NCBI GenBank assembly: GCA_050084985.1
Contig: JBITNC010000001.1
Coordinates: 34,596,001-34,660,000 of the forward strand
Origin: Nageia nagi
Taxonomy: Eukaryota; Pinophyta
Reading direction: 5' to 3'
Length of the DNA: 64,000 bases
Shown: positions 1 to 11,579 of the stretch, piece after piece
Numbering within the stretch: position 1 is the stretch's first letter
How the letters are laid out: the number at the start of each line of letters is the position of its first letter
Notes under the pieces: generated by a model
Told to the model about the DNA's origin: nothing
What the model saw: the letters and a program-made list of their open reading frames with translations, nothing else
Database searches by the model: none
Position numbers and translations under genes: made by a program

Positions 1-2915
1 TGTACAAATTGTTTATGCTTTGAAAAGGAAAATTTTGATAACTTTCACAAGTATAGAAAAGATGCAGTTGTGATAGGTGATAAATCTACTCTTGAAATCC
101 AAGGAATTGGAAGTGTGTTGATTCATAAAAAACTTCTTGAAAATGTTCTCTATATTCCTAAGTTAAGGATGAATTTTCTCTCTATGATCCAAGTTCCTAG
201 AAAAAGGTACTTTTTTGAGTTTAAATCTCAATTTTGGTGCATTAAGAAAGGACTTACCACTTTGTTTAAAGGATCTGTGAAAGATAACCTTTATATTATG
301 GATCAAGTTCCATGAAAGATGTGTCTTGCTTCAAGTGTGTGTTCTAAAGGCAAATGTTTGGCACCATAATTTAGGGAACCTTAACCATAAGAGTATTCAA
401 ATCATGAAAGACCAAGAAATTATGGTAGGTTTGCCTTCAATTTCTTCTTTGATTGGTCTATGCAAGAAGTGCATTCTTGGCAAGATGCATAGACAAAAAA
501 TTGAAAACGATAAGGCAAAAAGAGCATCTCAACATCTTCAACTTGTGCATTTAGATTTGAGGGTTAATTACAAACTAAGTTGCTTGGAGAAGCATCTTAC
601 ATCTTAACCTTTATTGATGAATTTAGTAGGATGATCTTTGGGTATCTACTTGATCACAAGGATAAAACTTTTGAGAGTTTTAAAGTTTTTAAGGCCTTTG
701 TTGAAAATCAAACTAACCTTAAAATCAAGATGTTGAGATCAAAAAATGGGGGAGAATATAATAGCAATAAGTTCAATGACTATTATGCTAAGTATGGAAT
801 CAAGAGGTAGTTTATGATTCCTTACATTCCTCAGTAGAACAATGTTACTGAAAGGAAAAATAGAATAATTATGGAGATGACTAGATGCATGTTGGGTAAT
901 ATTCCTAGTTTCTTGTGAGGTGAAGCTATGAGAAACTACTATTTACATCTTGAATAGGTGTCCCATAAAAGTTGTTCAAATTAAAACTCCTTTTGAGGCT
1001 TAGTTAGGAAGAAAACTTAACATTTCTCACCATAGGTTGTTTGGTTGTGAAGCATTCTCCTACATTTTTTTTGAGAAAAAAAAAGTTAGATAAAGGAGTT
1101 GAAAAATGCATCTTTGTGGGTTATGATAGTTAGCATAGAGGATACATAATATACTCTCCATCCTACAAAGCCATATTTATTTCAAGGGATGTAAAGTTCA
1201 ATGAATTTCCTAAAGAATTTACTTATAATGAGGATGTTGATGATCCAAAGGACTCTTCAGTTGTTCCTTACTAGTTAGATATTGATGTAGACAAGTCACC
1301 TTAGGAATAAAAATTCTCCAACATAAAGAGTAACAAGAAGCATGACCTTAAATAAATTATTATTTTCCAACATTGACAACAAGCATGAGCCCTCATCCTT
1401 CAAATAAGCTTCAAAGCATAAGTGTTGGATAGAAGCCATGAAAGTGGAATATGAGGTGCTTATGAAAAATAAAACTTGGAACTTGGTTCCTTATCCCAAC
1501 AAGAAGAATGTGATTGAAAATAAGTGTATCTACAAGATCAAGTTCAATTCAATTGGGATATTGATAAGTATAAGACAAGGTTAGTAGTTAAAGCTTTTGC
1601 TCAAAAATATGGTGTAGATTATGAGAAAACCTTTGCTTCCATGGCAAAGATGCTTACTATTAATATTATCCTTGCTCTTTCTATAGCTCAAAGATGGAAA
1701 GTTTTTTAATTTGATGTTAAGAGTGCATTTCTAAATGGTGACTTAGCTATGGAAATATTCATGAATCAACTAGAAGGGTTTATTATGGAAGGTAAAGAGT
1801 CCTTTGTGTGCAATATAAAGAAGTCATTGTATGGACTTAAACAAGCACCTTGAGCCTGGTATAGAAAGATTTTAAGGTACTTTGTAGATATTAGTTTTTC
1901 CAAATATTTTTCTAACTCTAATCTATATGTGCTCAATCAAGGAAAAGATGTGGTCTTAATTCTCCTTTATGTGGATGATCTTATGATAATTGGGAATAAT
2001 GATGAAATCATTCAAGAGTACATATCAAAACTTAAGGCAATATTTGAAATGATTGATCTTGGTCTTTTGCACTATTATCTTGGAATGCAAGTGTATCAAT
2101 ACAAAGATTGTACCTATCTTAATCAATCTAAATATATGTTAAAAATATTGTAAAAGTTTGGAATGGAGGAGTGTAGATATGATATGATCCCAATCTCTCT
2201 TGGAATCACTATTTCTCTAAGCTCCAACTCTTAGTTAGTTGATGCTATAGCTTATAGGAAATTAATCGGTAGTCTTTTGTATTTGACTATATCCAAGATA
2301 GATATTACCTTCATAGTGAATCTGATGGCATGATTCATGTAGAAACCTTATGTTGAGCAGCACCTCAATGATGTTAAGTAAATCTTGAGGTATGTTGTAG
2401 AGACTAAGGATCTTAATCTTAAGTATTCTAAGTTTCCCTCATTGATTCTCTCTAGATTCTTAGATTTTGACTATGGGTGAGATAGAGATGATAAGAAATC
2501 AACCTTTGCGTATGTGTTTAGCATTGGTTTAGGTGCTATCTCTTGGGATTCTAAGAATTAGCCTACTATTTCTCTTTCCAAAATAGAAGCTTAATACCAT
2601 ACCATGTTTGTTGCAACCCAAGAAGCCATTTGGCTAAGGCATCTTATGAAAGAAATTAGGTATGAGCAAAATGGTTCATCCTTGATTTGTTTAGATAATT
2701 AGTCACCTATTTATTTAGTTAAGAATCTTGTGTTCTATTAAAAAATAAAACATATGGAAATCCATGCCCATTTTATCAAGAAGAAGGTTCTTAATGGTAT
2801 CATACACCTAGAGTATTATCCATCCACCTTAAACTTTGCTGATTTGTTTACCAAGCCCCTCCTAGAAGCTTAATTATGTAAGCTTAGGGATGCTATTAGG
2901 TTGGTGAAGTTTCCC
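1..2915 (+). pseudogene. copia pol remnant of copy A (PR end, integrase, RT, RNase H)
   Basis: Decayed polyprotein. The window opens just after the protease active site (CTNCLCFEKENF). The GAG-pre-integrase zinc region follows at 350-500 (LGNLNHKSI, then CKKC). The integrase core at 580-900 keeps the first Asp (TFIDEFSRM) and the Glu (TERKNR), but the second Asp is Lys (RSKNGGEY, codon 742-744). Reverse transcriptase runs from about 1430 to 2230 with SAFLNGD and the intact catalytic LLYVDD near 1965. RNase H follows at 2250-2880. Stops include TAA for the Gln seen in copy B (VF*FDVKSAF near 1709; IL*KFGME near 2152). A stop at 2232-2234 is in the same place as one in copy B. It cannot encode a working polyprotein. 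Confidence 0.9.
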
Positions 2916-2934
2916 TCAAGGGCGAGTGAAGTTT

Positions 2935-3638
2935 TAATTCTTATGTTGAATTGATATTTGTGATGACAACTTCACCCCTAAGAGGATTTTGTGCTATATA
3001 GTGTTGATTTTGTTGTACACTTTCATGGTAAGTTCATTCTACATGAGGAACTTGTACAAAATTTTAAAAGCAAAAAGATTATCAAATCTAACACTATTCA
3101 ATTATCCATATGTGAGGAACACTTATGTGTCTTTGGGCATTATTCAATTATCCATATGTGAGGAACTTGTATGTGCATTCTTTATTTTATAATGATAATC
3201 AACACATGTTTTATATATAGCAAGTGACTATAAGTTTTTGGCATGGCATCTTTGTGATGACTTATAGTGCATCATTGATCAATTCATGATGGCATTTTTG
3301 TGATTCATCTATCCTTATTAAGATGAATATGTTGTATCTAATTGATCTTTTTATTTGAGCTACTTATGACTTACAGGTTCCTTTGAGATTGCAAGTTACT
3401 TACCTCAGGTATGTAGGCTCTTGGAGACTCTTCATGACTTTCAATTGGATGAGTACTTCATGTACACTAAAATTGATTATGGTTAATGATTGTATTTGGA
3501 AAAGTAGTGAGTCTCAAACTAGATATTTCTTACTTCACAAATATATAAAAAGTTCTTATCTTTGTTGTATCTATTTGAAGGAGAACTCTCTTACTTTCTC
3601 TCTTATTTGCTCTATCCCAATATTACATTAAGGGGGAG
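2935..3638 (+). other. copia copy A 3' untranslated region
   Basis: Non-coding stretch between RNase H and the polypurine tract, alignable by eye with 21640-22660 of copy B (shared phrases such as aatcaacacatg and agtgagtctca). It holds one or two weak units of the repeat amplified in copy B (tggtaagttcattctacatg) and its own direct repeat, attcaattatccatatgtg, at about 3098 and 3147. The polypurine tract is at 3629-3638. Confidence 0.75.
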
Positions 3639-4140
3639 TGTTTGAATGTATAATGCATTATTGTAAAGTTTATGTAATAATCTTTCATATAAGTTCACTA
3701 ATACTTAAGGGTATCATTTGATACCTTAAATATTTAAGTGAATATGATAATGTAACTTATCCTACACTCCATGTCATGAGCATGCCCCTTGGGTAAAAGG
3801 ATGTGCATGCCATGCTTTTATACATTGGATAAAAGGGTGATCCAAAGAGATATTTTTGCCTATAAATAGAAGGCTCTCTCTTTATGATTACACACCAATT
3901 GTGGAGTAAAGTTATGCTATAGGATAGAGTTTAGAAGTTGAGATTAGGAGGAGTGTAAGAGAGTTGTATTTGTGATTGAAGTAAAGATCTAGTAAGTGGA
4001 TGTACTCCTAGTTAGAGGAACCACTTACATCTTGTGTTATCTTTATGATATTACTTTGTGAGTTTGTTATATGTGTTTTGTGAACTTTCATTGTGATCTT
4101 GGGAGTTTAGAGTTGTTCATGTCATAGTTCAATTCTCTGA
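3639..4140 (+). repeat. 3' LTR of copia copy A
   Basis: Starts with TG directly after the polypurine tract and ends near 4140 at aattctctga, corresponding to aattctctca in copy B (terminal CA changed to GA). A TATA box tataaata lies at 3861-3868, as in copy B. The length, about 502 bp, is close to the 493 bp of copy B, but the sequence is clearly diverged. It is therefore a different subfamily or a much older insertion. Confidence 0.8.
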
Positions 4141-4385
4141 GAAAATCACTTGTTACACTAGTTTTTGAAGCACACTACATAGAGCTATTGGAAGAAGTTG
4201 TCACATTAGAATAGGAAAATCATGTGATTTCAAGCCTTGTATATTTAGATCTTTCATAGAGACATATTTTCTAATATTTGAACTATATCCATATAGTACT
4301 TTTATATTGGATAATGTTTGATAGACCCTTTATTTCTCAATATTTAATAGATTGTAATGTTTTGATATATCCTATTTAATTTTAG

Positions 4386-5536
4386 TTATGTCCATAATGT
4401 ATCCCTAATTTTCATATTTATTAAATTCTCATGGGAGTTTTTACCATTATTTGAATTTCCATCGATACCTAGTAGTGCTCCAAATAGACTTTTGCAAATA
4501 TTTTTATCCATATGCATCAGATCCATGTTGTGAAAAACTAGAAGATGTTGTTCATAGGTAGTAACATCAAAATAAAATTTCTCAACATTAAGAAATATAA
4601 CAGTAAATATAAAATAAAAGTTGCATGTTTTACCTCCTAATATAGTAATTTGTATAATATAGATTTCTTCTTCCATCCTACTGTAAAACATGACATGCAA
4701 TTATCATTCATTTTGAATCTCTTTTATTTTGGCATGCCAAATGGTGGCTTTCCCCAATTTGGTGGAATTTATTCTACTTTTTTTTAGTATTTTTATCACA
4801 TCTAAAGGTTTGGGTGCTTTACCAAACTCTTGTTAACTATTTAAAGATGCCATTTAGTGATAAAATAGATGATCTAGATGAAGGAATTTCTTTTGGACCA
4901 TATAAATGGTCTTGTTACTAGCACCAAGTATTTGTGAAAATGTTTTCTCCTCATATATTGGATATTCTACATTTTCCTTTATCACACATCCTAACAAGTT
5001 TCCATAATTAGGAAATTCATGTATGCTCCACATCAATACTACTTTCATATTGAAAGTAGTTTTGGAAAATGCATCATATATTTCTATTCCTTTAGTCCAT
5101 ATATCATGCAATTCATCAACTAGCTACTGCAAATAAACATTAATATCATTGCCTAGTTTCTTAGGGCCAAGTATTAACAAAGTGAGCATTAAAATTTTCC
5201 TCTTCATCCACATCCATGATGGGAGTTTGTAAGTGACCATCATAGTGGGCCAAAAACTATAAGTAGTACTAAACTCAACAAAAGGGTTGAACCCATCAAT
5301 TGACATTACAAGTCGTACACCATGTGGATCATTTGTAAAATATTTTAACTTAATATCTATAGTTTTCCATGTTGGGGAGTCAACTAGATATCACATACTA
5401 CCAAATAAAATCCTATGTTGAAAATTCCACCTCATATTCTTTGAAATCTTTTCAAAGCTACAAGAAGAAAGAAATTTAGTTCAGATGAGTCTAAAAATGT
5501 TGAAAGAAATAAATGAAATAAATCTAATGATATAAT

Positions 5537-5591
<55 letters not shown>

Positions 5592-6404
5592 TATAATAAA
5601 TTCTTCAATTTATCTTTAATAGAGAAATACCTCAAGTACTTTACACAAATTCCCTTAAATATCTCTTCCATATTTAAGTTGACTTTCCATTTAGATTCAT
5701 CATATTTTGGGTAATTTCTTTATTTTCATGATCTTTCCATTATAAAATGCACTCATTGATATGTAGGTATCATTACATAATCTAATCCCAAGTACTTCAC
5801 CCACTTCTTCATTGGATATGTAGATTTTGGAATATTATTATATATTGAAAGTATATATTTAAATAAATCTAATAAGTCATCAAAGCTATTATCTGACCAA
5901 CCATGTTTTGCTTTGAGATTATACAATCTAGCTATCATCAATAACTTTGTGTACTTTTTATAACCTAGGAATAATGGTTATTTAACATATTTGATGAAGT
6001 TATGGTGTTAATCATTAGGAACTATCCATTACATGATTGGAACTCGTTGGCATTATCCTATTATTATTGTCCACTCTTTGGGAAAATGACATCATGCAAT
6101 CCACATTCATCATTGATAAATCTAATGATGCCATATTATATATCACCAATAGTAATTGGAACCTCATCAATGATAGAGCATGTGTCTGATGCATATTCTT
6201 AAAATTTATAGGGTTATTATTCATACAAAGCAAATTCATTATATGTGTTGCTAATCCATGGAGAATAAAGTGGTCAAGAATGTATGAAAAAATAAGAATT
6301 TTTAAATTTTTACACCTATGACATGGACATATAGTTATTTCAAGGTTTGTTGAATTCATTCTTACAAAATCCAAGAATTGTTCAACCTTAGAATAATAAT
6401 CCAT
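4386..6404 (-). pseudogene. CACTA (En/Spm) transposase TNP2 remnant
   Basis: Read right to left. At 6404-6015 is a transposase-associated N-terminal domain (VEQFLDFVRMN, CPCHRCKN). TNP2 core pieces follow: LKAKHGWSDNSFDDLL near 5890, SIDGFNPFVEFSTTYSFWP near 5280, LGPKKLGNDINVYLQ near 5140, WSIHEFPNYGNLLG near 5000, and HNMDLMHMDKNICKSLFG near 4540. Piece order and spacing match the plant TNP2 family, the DNA transposase of CACTA elements. Several frameshifts and stops separate the pieces, and a TA microsatellite sits inside. The C-terminal half of the protein is missing below 4386. I found no convincing CACTA terminal repeats at either side. Confidence 0.88.
5542..5589. repeat. (TA)n microsatellite, about 24 units
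   Basis: Uninterrupted alternating TA run of 48 bp inside the CACTA transposase remnant. Shorter TA runs occur near 14959, 23740 and 41037. Confidence 0.95.
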
Positions 6405-6409
6405 GCTTT

Positions 6410-9170
6410 CTTTTCAATAAATAACCCATGCTTGATAAAATCAATCATTTAGTATACCATATATCCTAAGCATCTTCTGTAACATAAAACACTTCATTTT
6501 TCTCCATATCTAATTCTATTAATGACTGGTAAATTTGCATAACTTCTACATGAAGGATCTTTCTATGTGCTTTTAGGGGAATTAGGGAACCTAGAGAAGC
6601 TATAAATCTATGAATTGATTTTTCAATCAAGGTACTCCTTTGATTTCATATTTATCAAATATCTATAACAATTGGGTAGCTAGTTTCCTATAATATTGTA
6701 AGAGTGGTTATTTACACTGATAAACTTCTTTGATCTGGTTGATAACTAATAATGAGTCACCTATGAGCTTGATCCTTTTTAATTTTAATCTTTGTGTAAA
6801 TTAGAGTATGAGGAATAAGGCCTCATATTCAATGTTATCATTGGTGCATGGAAAGGCTAACTTGAATGAATAAGGAATGGGTACTCCTTGTGGTGTAAAA
6901 AATATAACTCATAATGGACACCATAAAAGATGATTGTTACATCCCAATTATCCTTTGAATCAACATGATATTCCTCCTCTCTTATATAAAAAAATATTTT
7001 CATTAGGAATTTCTATGATGAAAGTCTTTTTATTTTATAGTGGTGTGTCTATAAGATGATCTATGATGATTTAACCTTTGATGGATTTTTGATTGATAAA
7101 TTGCAATTCAAATTCTATGAGGAGCATGATCCATTTAGCAGTCCTACTATTTTGACATGTCTTGTTCATCATATATTGTAGGAGATCATATTTGGTAATA
7201 ACATATGTTCTATGATTAAGAATCTAATGTTAAAGTTTCTTTATTAAAAAGACTATATCAAGACATATTTTCTCCATATGTACATACTTATCTTTCATAA
7301 GAAACTAATGTATGACTAATGTCATACACTGCTTGTTCTTTGCTATCTTCATTATTTTGAGCAACCATTATTCCTAATGCAAAATTTATTTCTAATATAT
7401 ATAAAAATAAGGGAACATTCGATCAAGTTGAAGCTAATATTAGAGATAATGTGAGGTAGGTTTTGATATATTCAAATGCTTTCTAACATTCCTCATTCCA
7501 TATGAATCCTACCCCTTTCTTTAGCAAACTATTGAAAGGTATCAAATTATCTAAAAGTTGAGAAATGAATCATCGGATGACTTGACTTTTTCCATGTAGG
7601 CTCCCAAGTTGTTTCAATTTGGCGAGAGGTGGCATATCCATTATTACTTTGATCTTATTAGGGTCAACCTTAATCCCACATCTAGACATAATGAATCCTA
7701 GAAGCTTGCTAGATGTGACTCCAAAGACATATTTCTTTGGGTTCAATAATATATTATTATTTGATAATTTGTCAAATACTTTACAAAGCACTTCAATATG
7801 TTCATGTCTAGTTTTGGATTTCATTAGCAAATGATCCATGTAATCTTCCATAATGTCATGCATGTGATCATGGAATATATAGGTCATTACCCACTGATAT
7901 GTGATCTATAATTTTTTGGAGCTTATAGCTCACAAGAAAACATCATATACATATTTCTAATTTTATTACTTTCATTTTATCAATGCTCTTTATGTTATTA
8001 ATATGCATATATTCTAATTAAAATTTAGATATATGCAAAGAACATAAGGATTATATACAGGTTCCTCTCTTTGTTCTAAGAGTACATCCCCTTCCAAAAT
8101 GATCTCTTTTTTCTAATTTTATTGATAAGGATGAAGATTACAATTATGGAGATACTAAATGCTACCTCTATTTTCTAGATATTCATATTTGCCAACTTCC
8201 ATGCTTTCTTCTTCCTCCAAAATCAACCAAATCAAATATAAAATTATTAGAATTTATTGGATCATATTGATCACCTAAGCATGTAAGATTCTTTTCCTAA
8301 TCCCCAATCCTAGATAATCAATCCTAAGAAAATAATGAAATGTAGAAATAAGTTATTATTACATCTACCAAATACAATAATCACACTCGTGATGTGACTA
8401 CCACTACCCTCACCAAGTGATTTATCTCTACACAATTTACTAACACGCTTATGGAGTTATACATAATATGTAGATTCTATGATGCTCCTCCACCATTTAC
8501 TCTCATGGATATGACATTATCCATGAAGTTTAGAACAAAAAGAATTTTTCTACATTCACAAAACTTACATCAAATCCCCTTTGGGATATTTCTCTCCAAG
8601 AGCTACATCTCAACCTTGCAGATATTTTTTCCCTTTTTTTCTTCTCTTTTTTCATTGATCAATTTTCCTAATCAATGTGTGGCTTTACATTTTTTGAGGC
8701 CAAAGGGTATGAATTTGTAGCAAAATATCCCCCATAGTTTAGTTAAGGCAATCTTGTGTTAATCTTCAGGAGCAACTATAATTTGATCATAATCTAAGAA
8801 AATATCCATGAGAGAAAGAATAAATGATCTAAAATGAAATCAATAAGGGTGTTGATATTGGGTAATAAGAATTAATATTTCAAAAATGATTGATTTAGGT
8901 CTTAAAAATCCATGCAAATACATATCTTACCATTGGACTTCCTAATGAGGACCATTTTTACCATCCATTTTGCTTATTAATTATATGAACCCAACATTGA
9001 GGATTCTTTGTATCTCTTCTTTGACCATGAGTGCAATGGTAGGGTGCCTTTTTCTCAACTTCTATTTGACTAGTTTAGCATTTGCATGCAAACCTAAATT
9101 ATACATGACTAAAGTGGAATATAATCTAGGTATGTCCTTGTTATGTACTTGTAAGAATAGGTGAATATGT
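6410..9170 (-). pseudogene. Ty3/gypsy (Tat-like) pol remnant: RT, RNase H, second RNase H
   Basis: Minus-strand pol. The RT N-terminal part is at 9170-8690 (SFMDIF-type and APED phrases, WGIFCYKFIPFGLKK). RT palm and thumb are at 7915-7570 (MTYIFHDHMHDIMEDYMDHLL, LNPKKYVFGVTSSKLLG). The expected YVDD is YMDH, so the second catalytic Asp is lost. RNase H follows at 7550-7250. A second, archaeal-type RNase H is at about 7000-6700 (FTPQGVPIPYSFKLAF, IEYEALFL), then a tether continuing to about 6415. The second RNase H is the hallmark of the Tat lineage. Integrase is absent because the CACTA remnant starts at 6404. Reading the same strand to about 9700 continues the pre-RT linker. Many stops. Confidence 0.85.
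7902..8674. mobile_element. candidate solo LTR inserted in the gypsy RT
   Basis: The RT reading frame breaks at 8680 (…KKCKATH) and resumes at 7903 (ATYQWVMTYIF), so 773 bp interrupt one codon neighbourhood. The insert begins tgat and ends atca (TG…CA termini, 4-bp inverted repeat). It is flanked by atatg at 7897-7901 and atgtg at 8675-8679, a 5-bp target duplication with one transition. No coding domain was recognised inside; the single open frame at 8451-8720 looks like chance. Together this fits a solo LTR left by recombination; its family is unknown. Confidence 0.6.
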
Positions 9171-10249
9171 TTATATACATTTTTAACAACCTATTCATCT
9201 CTTTATTTCTCTATGAGAAATTTTCCTAACAAAAATATCTTTGGATGAGTTGAATCATCACTCAAGTTGAACTCAATTGTATCCTCAATCAACATATGTG
9301 GGCCATATTCCAACTAATTAGGTATATAGATCCAATTTTGTTCATTGATATTGTGTTCTACTTATTTTGGGCTACTTTCATTAAGGGAAATTCAATTAAC
9401 CTCTAACTGAGAGTAATGGAAGATATTATTGATATGTTTTAAGTCATCCATAACAAGTGTTGTCAAATAAGCATGAAATTTGTTGTATCTTCCTCCATCA
9501 TATTTGGAAAGAAGTAAGATGCAAGGTTGAGTATCATTGAGACATTAGATGCTCCTATGAAATCATATTTGAAGTATGAATGATTTATTTCTTGAATATT
9601 AATCATACTTACAATCAATGTAACCATATTGACATTATTGATTGAACCTTCAATTTTACCTAGATTGATTATGTCATCTAGAGAAGCATTCATTAATTTG
9701 ATGAACTCAAGGGAGAAGACACTCTAGTAATCCATAATAATAACTTGAATTGAATTGATGGATGAACTTATAAATAATATTTTGTTTAGGTAATTGAAAA
9801 ACTAAATCTTAGAGTAATTTTTAGTTAACAAAGTTGGTGTTAATTTGATTTTGTTAACCTAGTTGAGATGTTTTATGATTGTACAATCTAGTACCAAGAG
9901 TGGGGTATGTTAAAACCAACAAAGATAGAACATGTTGAATAATCCAATCTTATCATATCCTTTAATTATTAACTTTGTGATATCAATATTGATGCATATA
10001 ATATTTTTTTAAATATCAATATCCTAAGCATAGGAATCATGAATTTTGAAATCTCTTCTCAACCATCACTTTTAGGATATCAATTGGTATATTAAGAAGA
10101 TACCTAATCCCTTGTGACTAAAATAAATAAAGACTTTTGATGTATGGATCATAAAGGATTATGTTCACACTATGTATTATATTATATTCATGGAATAGAT
10201 TGATTACAATGGAGATATATGGCTCTATAACTATAATATGATCCATTAA
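9171..10249 (-). other. decayed gypsy linker, then no recognisable gene
   Basis: To about 9700 the minus strand still reads as the low-conservation stretch before RT in Tat-like elements (phrases near 9200 resemble a spacer such as NKDIPRLYS leading into RT). From about 9700 to 10249 I see only AT-rich sequence with stops in every frame, where the protease would be expected; no aspartic protease motif is readable. Confidence 0.45.
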
Positions 10250-10498
10250 TTATGTAATATATTCATATTCTTCCCCAAAGTCTAAATATTCAATATCTAT
10301 TTTTACAACCTCATGGGGATATCCTTGTTGGATTATACCTCTATAACCTAAATGTATTTTTTCATTAAGCATATGGTAAGTAATTATGACTACATTGCAA
10401 AGACCTTGCTCATAGCATCCTAAACCATAACCATGCCAGTGACATCTTTTAAAGCATATTTGATCAAAAGAATAAACTTGGGGTGATAAATATACCAT
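10250..10498 (-). pseudogene. gypsy remnant with G-patch-like motif
   Basis: An 82-codon minus-strand frame contains HWHGYGLGCYEQGLCN followed about 20 residues later by LGYRG. The spacing of glycines resembles the G-patch-like segment seen in some plant Tat-type gypsy polyproteins between gag and the protease or RT region. It lies upstream, on the same strand, of the pol remnant at 6410-9170, so it is probably the same element. The upstream gag is not recognisable; the plus-strand LTR of another element follows at about 10540. Confidence 0.5.
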
Positions 10499-10539
10499 AT
10501 TTCTATAAAAAGGTTTATTGTGTTAGCCATTTTTCTAGA

Positions 10540-11411
10540 TTATGTTGTTATTATTGTAAAAGGAGTACACTTGGATGTTACTATGTCAATAATGCAAAGC
10601 CAAAGTGCCTTGATGCTTACCATCATCAAGTGTTACCATTATGGGTACTCAAATGATATGTAAATAATGTCAATGGTGGCCAAGAAGTGTTATGTAGTTA
10701 GAAATGATGTTATGTAGACTATTATAAGTGTAGATGCCTCAAAATGAACCTTTATGTATTTGATAAATCATTTTAATCCCTTAACAATGTGTTATTTAAA
10801 AAGGGATTAAAAATGTATAAGAAAGGTGTAGACCATGTATTTGAACCTTGTGGCATGTATAGGGGTTAAAATCCTATAATAGAATCATCCCTATATAAAT
10901 GCATTCAATACATACAAAGACACATGAGGGGATTATCATTAGGAGGAGACTAGACAAGGAGAAAATTATAGAAGACCTAAGGCTTCCATCAACTGAAGAT
11001 TGAATAGAGAATCAAGGACTCAAGCATCATTTGCAAAGCAAACCTTTGCAAAGTCTTATTATCTATAATAATAAAATCACTTATCTCAAGTATTATCACA
11101 CTTTCATTATATTGATAAATCATTCATTTGCTTATCATTTTATCTTTTTGCACATACTTAGTTTTATCCTGAACATGATGCTAGTAGCATACTATTACTA
11201 GGGTGCTAGCACCATGCTTACGTATGTGATATTGCTCATTCTTGATTTATGGTTTTCCTTAACCAATTGAATATGCATGTTAACAAAATGAACTTGTATG
11301 CTTAATCATCTATTGTCATATTCCTAGTTTATGTCAATGAATTACTAGACCAAATAGTGCATGTGTTAATTCCCTTAACTAATTATACCATTGCATTATT
11401 TAGGGTCTACA
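10540..11411 (+). repeat. putative 5' LTR of a plus-strand Tat-like gypsy element
   Basis: Non-coding block directly upstream of a primer-binding-like motif and a gypsy gag in the same orientation. It has a TATA box (tatataaa at 10892-10899) about 520 bp before its end and terminates in ctaca at 11411. The left end is not fixed; candidate TG starts lie between 10519 and 10560. A second LTR copy to prove it was not found in the window, because the element is interrupted and truncated downstream. It contains a perfect 12-bp palindrome, ggtgctagcacc, at 11202-11213. Confidence 0.55.
10892..10899 (+). promoter_or_regulatory. TATA box of putative gypsy LTR
   Basis: The motif tatataaa sits inside the putative LTR in the orientation of the downstream gag, at a plausible distance from the LTR end for the U3/R boundary. 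Confidence 0.45.
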
Positions 11412-11413
11412 TT

Positions 11414-11427
11414 TTGGTGAACCTAAC
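11414..11427 (+). other. primer-binding-site-like motif (gypsy)
   Basis: ttggtgaacctaac follows the LTR end directly. The same 14-mer with one change (ttggtgaacccaac) follows the LTR end at 60956-60969, again just upstream of a gypsy gag. Recurrence at the same structural position supports a tRNA primer site; I cannot name the tRNA with certainty. Confidence 0.55.
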
Positions 11428-11579
11428 ATTCTTACACACATAGGTCTTCATCTAGAGAAAAATCCTTTTGTAACATCATGAATCTAGTTTGGCTATGTTT
11501 TCTCTCCAAAGAGGAAGTGCTCTAAATAGTAAGTATAGAGTAAGATAAAACTAGGGATTATTTTGCTTATATCCTAAAG

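Larger units (their letters stand above)
1..4140 (+). mobile_element. Ty1/copia LTR retrotransposon, copy A (3' part)
   Basis: This is the 3' portion of a copia element whose 5' LTR, gag and protease start lie outside the window. Visible order: end of protease, GAG-pre-integrase, integrase, reverse transcriptase, RNase H, a 3' untranslated stretch, a purine-rich tract ending in agggggag at 3638, then a 3' LTR. It is the same family as the complete element at 13855-23152, which it follows nearly codon for codon, but it carries more stops and a more diverged LTR, so it is probably older. The right target-site duplication cannot be verified because the left end is missing. Confidence 0.9.

Noticed and set aside
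4165-4180. CACTA terminal repeat (cacactacatag) near the transposase remnant
   Set aside because: Resembles cacta only by five bases, no matching inverted end was found, and no 3-bp target duplication can be shown.
7619-7834. Plus-strand open frame as a gene
   Set aside because: It is antisense to clear gypsy RT sequence on the minus strand.
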